Below, one piece after another: positions 6,873-10,685 of a stretch of 10,685 nt of DNA. The translations under genes and the position numbers were made by a program. Location of the stretch: assembly GCA_021779275.1 (NCBI GenBank), contig JAJYAX010000017.1, positions 1 to 10,685 on the forward strand, read 5' to 3'. Source of the DNA: Deltaproteobacteria bacterium (lineage in GTDB: Bacteria; Desulfobacterota; Desulfobulbia; Desulfobulbales; Desulfocapsaceae). The notes below the pieces were generated by a model. That model ran no database searches, was not told the origin of the DNA, and saw nothing but the letters and a program-made list of their open reading frames with translations. Positions within the stretch are counted from its first letter, which is position 1. The number at the start of each line of letters is the position of its first letter.

Positions 6873-7480
6873 AGGATGGACGGCTTTTTATCATCTCAGC
6901 CCCCTCCGGGGCGGGGAAGACCACCCTGCTGAAGAAGGTAATGCCTCGTCTGGAGCGGATCGTCTTTTCTGTTTCGCATACCACCAGGGCTCCTCGTCCG
7001 GGGGAAAGAGAAGGGATTGATTATTACTTTATCAGCAGGACTGTCTTTGAGGAGATGCGCGACCGGGGGGCCTTTCTGGAATGGGCCGAGGTCCATGATA
7101 AATTTTACGGCACCAGCAGGCAGGAAGTCTTTGCCCGGCTTGAGTCCGGTATCGATGTAGTCCTCGATATTGATGTTCAGGGTGCTGCCATTATACGAGA
7201 ATCCGGATCCGTTGACGCCGCCTCCATCTTTATCTCCCCTCCGAGTCTGGCCGAGCTGGAGAGACGTCTGCGGGGTCGCGCCCAGGACAGCGAAGAGACC
7301 ATCCGGATACGGATGAAAAATGCCGGGAAAGAGATGCAGGCCATCGGAAACTATCAGTATCTGATCGTCAATGAGCATCTGGAGGAGGCGGCCAAGGTCC
7401 TGGCGGCCATTATCCTGGCGGAGCGGGCCCGGATGCGCAGGCTGCCGTCAGGGCTGCCGGTCCCGCAAGGAGCCGATTGA
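6869..7480 (+). CDS. gmk: Guanylate kinase
   Basis: It phosphorylates GMP to GDP with ATP in the cytoplasm, an essential step in GTP synthesis. The P-loop is PSGAGKTT (12-19). GMP-binding segments are [19 protein letters not shown] (36-54) and [16 protein letters not shown] (69-84). VLDIDVQGA (98-106) is the conserved Walker-B-like strand. [11 protein letters not shown], in the lid/CORE region, follows. Length 203 is typical. The ATG overlaps the remA stop by four bases, indicating translational coupling. The stop lies two bases before the ATG of the next gene. Confidence 0.97.
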   Translation: MKDGRLFIISAPSGAGKTTLLKKVMPRLERIVFSVSHTTRAPRPGEREGIDYYFISRTVFEEMRDRGAFLEWAEVHDKFYGTSRQEVFARLESGIDVVLDIDVQGAAIIRESGSVDAASIFISPPSLAELERRLRGRAQDSEETIRIRMKNAGKEMQAIGNYQYLIVNEHLEEAAKVLAAIILAERARMRRLPSGLPVPQGAD

Positions 7481-7482
7481 TC

Positions 7483-8292
7483 ATGCAGAAAGCTGAAAAT
7501 CAGCAGAGAACGGAACGCCGGATCCGGTTGACGGATGATCTCCTCTGGGGGGTGCATCCCGTGGCTGAGGCCCTGGAGAACGAGGCTGAGCGGCTCACCG
7601 AGATTATCCTGCAAAAGGAAAAGAAAGGCGGGAAATGGGAGAAGATCATCGAGCTGGCGCGAACCAGAGGCGTCAAACTCTCCTTTGTCTCTTCCCTGCG
7701 TCTGACCGGACCGGAGAGCGCCCAGGTGCGGCATCAGGGAATTGTCGCCCGGACCTGTCAGACCTCGCTGCTGCCCTTTGCGGATCTCCTGGAGAGGTTC
7801 GCCGACCGTGTCAAAAAGGGAGAGCACCCGCGTCTCATTGCCTGTGATTCCCTGCAGGATCCCCATAATCTGGGGGCGATTATCCGCTCCGCCCATGCCT
7901 CCGGATGCAGCGGCGTGGTCCTGACCCGCGAACGATCAGCGCCGCTCAGCGGCACGGCGGCCAAGGCCTCGGCCGGGGCCGTCTCGCATATCGATATCTG
8001 CCAGGTCACAAATCTGACCGAATCCTTGAAGCAGCTGAAAGAGGCGGGCGCCTGGATATTCGGAGCGGTAAAGGATGCTGAGGCGCAGTCGATCTTCGCG
8101 ACCGATTTTGATCTGCCGGCCTGTATTGTCGTAGGCGGGGAGGGACAGGGGATCCGGCCGCTGGTCCGGAAACAGTGCGATATCCTGATCTCGATCCCGA
8201 TGCTCGGGACCCTGGATTCCCTGAACAGCTCGGTTGCCGCCGGGATCATCCTGTTTGAGATACTGCGGCAGACCACCTGCGGCAAGGAGTGA
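7483..8292 (+). CDS. rlmB: SpoU/TrmH-family RNA 2'-O-methyltransferase (RlmB-like)
   Basis: This enzyme uses SAM to methylate a ribose 2'-O, most likely in 23S rRNA. An N-terminal L30e-like substrate-binding domain (about 18-90, beginning LLWGVHPVAEAL) is followed by the SPOUT trefoil-knot domain. Motif 1 is NLGAIIR (about 129-135), motif 2 is GGEGQGI (218-224), and motif 3 is IPMLGTLDSLNSSVAAGI (238-255). AAGGAG at 7467-7472 lies ten bases before ATG 7483. A TTG at 7477 would add two residues with only a four-base spacing, so I prefer the ATG. It is the last gene of the yicC–remA–gmk group. The family is certain; the specific target (G2251 as for RlmB, or another RNA) is inferred. Confidence 0.92.
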   Translation: MQKAENQQRTERRIRLTDDLLWGVHPVAEALENEAERLTEIILQKEKKGGKWEKIIELARTRGVKLSFVSSLRLTGPESAQVRHQGIVARTCQTSLLPFADLLERFADRVKKGEHPRLIACDSLQDPHNLGAIIRSAHASGCSGVVLTRERSAPLSGTAAKASAGAVSHIDICQVTNLTESLKQLKEAGAWIFGAVKDAEAQSIFATDFDLPACIVVGGEGQGIRPLVRKQCDILISIPMLGTLDSLNSSVAAGIILFEILRQTTCGKE

Positions 8293-8326
8293 AGAGGACT
8301 CTTCCGGCAGGAGATACCTGCCGGAA
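8291..8326. repeat. Perfect 10-bp hairpin between convergent genes
   Basis: TTCCGGCAGG (8302-8311) and CCTGCCGGAA (8317-8326) form a perfect stem with a five-base loop (AGATA). A smaller stem, GAAGA/TCTTC (8291-8295 with 8300-8304), overlaps its left edge. It lies between the ends of rlmB and the S1 gene. Neither strand has a proper T tract after it, so it is not a standard intrinsic terminator. It could still stall polymerase, protect 3' ends, or serve both transcripts. Confidence 0.6.
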
Positions 8327-8340
8327 ATCAGAGCCGGTCG

Positions 8341-9540
8341 CTATTTCTGTTTTTCAGCCAGCTTCTTTTTCAGCAACTCACCCAGGCTGCCGATGTCCTT
8401 GGGCTGTTTAGATTCCTTGCGGCCGGCCTGGAATTCCTTAAACTCCTTGCGCTCGACCTCTTCTTTTTCCTCTGGGGCCTCATAATCAGCAGGGATGAGG
8501 CTGACCTTGCGCTTGTCGTTGTCAATGCTCTCAATGGTCACATCGATATCCTGACCCGCCTCCATGACCTCGCGGGGATGATTGATACGTCTGCCGCCGC
8601 CCAGTTTGGAGATATGGATCAGGCCGTCGATACCGGGGGCGAGCGTCACAAAGGCGCCGAACTGGGCCAGACGGACAACCTTGCCGGGATGGGTGGAGCC
8701 CACCGGAAATTCGGTTGCGACCCTCTCCCATGGATCATCCAGGGTGTCCTTGTAGCTCAGTGAGATCCGGTCCTTTTGCCAGTCCAGGCTCTTGATGACC
8801 GCCTGCACCTCCTGTCCGATGGTGAAGTACTCTTTGATGTCGTCCACCCGGCTCCAGCCGATCTCGGAGATCGGTATCAGCCCCTCTATGCCGCCGATAT
8901 CGACAAAGGCGCCGAAATCACGGATGGAGGTGACCGTTCCCTTGACTGTCATGCCTTCGGCCAGGGTCTGCTGCAGGGCCTCTTTCTGTCTTTCCCGTTC
9001 TTCTTCCAGAAGGGCTCTGGCCGAGACGACAATGTTCCGGCCGTTTTCTTCGTAACGGGTTATCTTGAAGGGCATATGGGTCTCCAGATATTCACCGCCG
9101 GCATCCTCGACCCGCCGCAAGCCCATCTGGGAATAGGGGCAGAAGGCCCTGATATTGCCGCCGAGGGTGATCTCGAAGCCGCCTTTGATCTCCGCCTTGA
9201 CCACGCCGTCCACCGGGATACCGCTGCGCCAGGCCTCCTCCAGATGGGCGCTGCCGGAACCGGCGCCGATCCGGGTGGTGAAGATCTGTTCGGAGGACTT
9301 GGCGGCAATAAAATATACCTCGACCTTGTCGCCGATGGCAGCCGTCAGATTGCCGTCGCTGTCCTTGAGTTCGGAGGCATTCATGATCCCTTCACTCTTG
9401 GCGCCCGTGTCCAGAAAAATGGATTCGCCGCTGATGCCGACGATGGTGGCGGTTATTCTCTCTCCGCGATTCAGGCGGCGGAGGGTCTTTTTTGTGTCTT
9501 CATTGAAGAGATCTGCAAAACTCTCGGTATTCTTTTCCAT
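8341..9540 (-). CDS. Four-domain S1 RNA-binding protein (30S ribosomal protein S1-like)
   Basis: The 399-residue protein has four OB-fold S1 repeats at about 27-92, 107-175, 196-265 and 279-349. Repeats 3 and 4 are the most canonical (IRDFGAFVDIGGIEGLIPISEI; LAQFGAFVTLAPGIDGLIHIS). Repeat 2, with FCPYSQM, resembles the second S1 domain of true ribosomal S1. The tail (352-399) is Lys/Glu-rich and ends in KKKLAEKQK. Proteobacterial RpsA normally has six domains (about 557 residues), so this is either a short S1 as in some other phyla or an extra S1-like factor alongside a full RpsA elsewhere. AAGGA sits seven bases before the ATG. It lies 59 bases after lolA. That gap holds a TACAAT box but no good -35, so read-through from murI–lolA is likely. 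Confidence 0.9.
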   Translation of the reverse strand: MEKNTESFADLFNEDTKKTLRRLNRGERITATIVGISGESIFLDTGAKSEGIMNASELKDSDGNLTAAIGDKVEVYFIAAKSSEQIFTTRIGAGSGSAHLEEAWRSGIPVDGVVKAEIKGGFEITLGGNIRAFCPYSQMGLRRVEDAGGEYLETHMPFKITRYEENGRNIVVSARALLEEERERQKEALQQTLAEGMTVKGTVTSIRDFGAFVDIGGIEGLIPISEIGWSRVDDIKEYFTIGQEVQAVIKSLDWQKDRISLSYKDTLDDPWERVATEFPVGSTHPGKVVRLAQFGAFVTLAPGIDGLIHISKLGGGRRINHPREVMEAGQDIDVTIESIDNDKRKVSLIPADYEAPEEKEEVERKEFKEFQAGRKESKQPKDIGSLGELLKKKLAEKQK

Positions 9541-9599
9541 GGTCGTTCCTTCATTGATTGTAACTGCTCAGCTGAAAGCTGAAGACGTTGTGATGGCGA

Positions 9600-10325
9600 T
9601 CACTGATGAATGATTTCGGTTCCTTCCGGCGGAGTAAACGAGAACAGGGATTTCAGAACCTGCGCCTTTTCATCAACCAGACTGTCCACCTTGATATTGC
9701 TGAAGTTCAGGATGGTGACCGTGTCGAAGGAGTCGCGGATCTCCATACGTTGAATCAGCGAGTCGGCGGTAACCCAGACATGGATAGTGCTGACCTGGGA
9801 TCGTGGCTTATTCGGGATGAGCTGGATAATCTTGAAAGATGATTTGTCGGTGTCCGTCATCCCGACCTCGGGATCGGGCGGCAGGATCCGGAAATCATTT
9901 TCCAGGTTCCCGGCCCCGGAAAAAAACGAATAGGTGATGTCCTGCTGCAGGGAGTCTGCGGGGGTTATGATCATCTGCTTCAGCTTGGCAAAATACATGG
10001 ACAGGGTGGTGCCGTCGCTGAGGATGACCTGTTTATCCGGCTCATTGTAATTCCACAGCATTTTCGAGGTCTTGCCCGTCTTCAAAAAATAAGCCTGGCC
10101 GCTGCCGCTGCCTCCCCGACCGGTGAGCTGGCCGCTGGTCTGCTGGGTGAAGTCGAAGGTAAGACTCCTGATCCGGTTGTAGTTTGCCTGCAGCCGCGCC
10201 CCGATATCGGCGGGGCTCTCCTCGCCGCCATGGGCGATGCCGGAGAACCCGGCCAGGAAAATGACAAGAAGGGCGGATAGGGCAAGGTGGACAAATATCT
10301 TTGGGCTCTGGTGGCAGGTAATCAT
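9600..10325 (-). CDS. lolA: Outer-membrane lipoprotein carrier protein LolA
   Basis: This is a periplasmic shuttle that takes lipoproteins from the LolCDE exporter to the outer membrane. Residues 1 to about 33 are a Sec signal peptide (hydrophobic LALSALLVIFLAGF, cleavage near AHG). The mature part shows the LolA pattern: IRSLTFDFTQQTSGQ, GQAYFLKTGKTSKMLWNYNEPDKQVILSDG split over about 77-105, TLSMYFAKLKQ, and the C-terminal ILNFSNIKVDSLV followed by SFTPPEGTEII. Length 241 is slightly longer than in E. coli. The ATG overlaps the murI stop (ATGA), so translation is probably coupled. GGAG is about eleven bases upstream. Its work fits the Pal lipoprotein encoded elsewhere in this window. Confidence 0.93.
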   Translation of the reverse strand: MITCHQSPKIFVHLALSALLVIFLAGFSGIAHGGEESPADIGARLQANYNRIRSLTFDFTQQTSGQLTGRGGSGSGQAYFLKTGKTSKMLWNYNEPDKQVILSDGTTLSMYFAKLKQMIITPADSLQQDITYSFFSGAGNLENDFRILPPDPEVGMTDTDKSSFKIIQLIPNKPRSQVSTIHVWVTADSLIQRMEIRDSFDTVTILNFSNIKVDSLVDEKAQVLKSLFSFTPPEGTEIIHQ

Positions 10326-10685
10326 ACGTGGTGTAACTCCATGGGGCGGCCGAAGATTCGTGCCGCAACGTGTTGGGCGGAGTCCGTCAGGTCGGAGACA
10401 TAGTAGGTATGTTCGACTGATTGCTCATCGCTTTTTTGTACGAGATCAGGATGTTCCTGCAGCATTTTCTGCAGATGCCGGGCCGCCTCCACCGAAGAAT
10501 CGATGAGGTGGACATGCCGGCCTATCCGGGCCTGAATCACCTCACTCAGGAGCGGGTAGTGGGTGCAGCCGAGGACCAGGGTGTCGATCTGATTGTTCTG
10601 CAGGGGGTGGAGATACCTACGGACAATCATCTTGGTCTCCCGTTTGCTGACCCATCCCTCTTCAACCAGCGGAACGAGGAGAGGG
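10322..10685 (-). CDS. murI: Glutamate racemase MurI, C-terminal part
   Basis: The frame enters from the right edge and ends at TGA 10324-10322, so only about 120 C-terminal residues are visible. PLLVPLVEEGW followed by LVLGCTHYPLL is diagnostic. The cysteine of GCTHYPLL is the second catalytic residue of this two-base, cofactor-independent racemase, which makes D-glutamate for peptidoglycan. VHLIDSSVEAARHL matches the conserved 'DS..A' segment that follows. It overlaps lolA by four bases. The first catalytic cysteine and the start lie outside the window. Confidence 0.95.
   Translation of the reverse strand, partial: PLLVPLVEEGWVSKRETKMIVRRYLHPLQNNQIDTLVLGCTHYPLLSEVIQARIGRHVHLIDSSVEAARHLQKMLQEHPDLVQKSDEQSVEHTYYVSDLTDSAQHVAARIFGRPMELHHV

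Noticed and set aside
7477..7482. TTG start for the methyltransferase gene
   Set aside because: Spacing from AAGGAG is only four bases and TTG is a weaker start than the ATG six bases later.
8776..9582. Plus-strand 268-codon open frame
   Set aside because: It is antisense to the S1 gene; the long frame reflects the biased codon use of the S1 repeats, and the product matches nothing I know.
9568..9582. TCAGCT/AGCTGA inverted repeat between lolA and the S1 gene
   Set aside because: It is only six base pairs with a three-base loop and no T tract, so it is too small to call a terminator or operator.

Overview
The window looks like an ordinary chromosomal segment of a Gram-negative, probably anaerobic bacterium. 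The best guess is a sulfate- or sulfur-metabolising 'deltaproteobacterium' of the Desulfobulbales type. This rests on envelope genes that require an outer membrane (pal, ompH/skp, lolA), the yicC–remA(DUF370)–gmk cluster shared by Firmicutes and Deltaproteobacteria, a radical SAM enzyme, and moderate GC with GTG starts and ATGA overlaps. The taxonomic call is inference from family knowledge; no 16S or other decisive marker is present.

Layout. (1) Positions 1-4042, minus strand: a glucan phosphorylase (glgP-like) is followed downstream by a small unrecognised gene, then by a radical SAM gene that runs off the left edge. The last two overlap by one base (TAGTG). (2) Positions 4043-4363: an AT-rich divergent intergenic region with candidate promoters in both directions. 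It also holds a 20-codon ORF overlapping a terminator-like hairpin and T11 tract immediately upstream of pal. (3) Positions 4364-5474, plus strand: a Pal-type OmpA lipoprotein gene and an OmpH/Skp periplasmic chaperone gene, closed by a strong 12-bp intrinsic terminator. (4) Positions 5633-8292, plus strand: yicC, remA-like, gmk and a TrmH/RlmB-type 2'-O-methyltransferase gene, tightly packed with an ATGA overlap at remA/gmk. (5) Positions 8341-10685, minus strand: murI (5' end outside the window), lolA and a four-domain S1 RNA-binding protein gene, with an ATGA overlap at murI/lolA. This set converges on region 4 across a perfect 10-bp hairpin.

Functionally, the Pal, Skp, LolA and MurI genes serve the cell envelope: outer-membrane tethering to peptidoglycan, chaperoning of outer-membrane proteins, lipoprotein transport and D-glutamate supply. 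YicC, the SpoU methyltransferase and the S1 protein act on RNA. Gmk makes GDP from GMP. GlgP mobilises alpha-glucan.

I see no mobile element, CRISPR array, tRNA, rRNA or defence system. The signals most worth a second look are the possible attenuator in front of pal, the extra cysteines around the radical SAM motif, and the unknown gene coupled to it.
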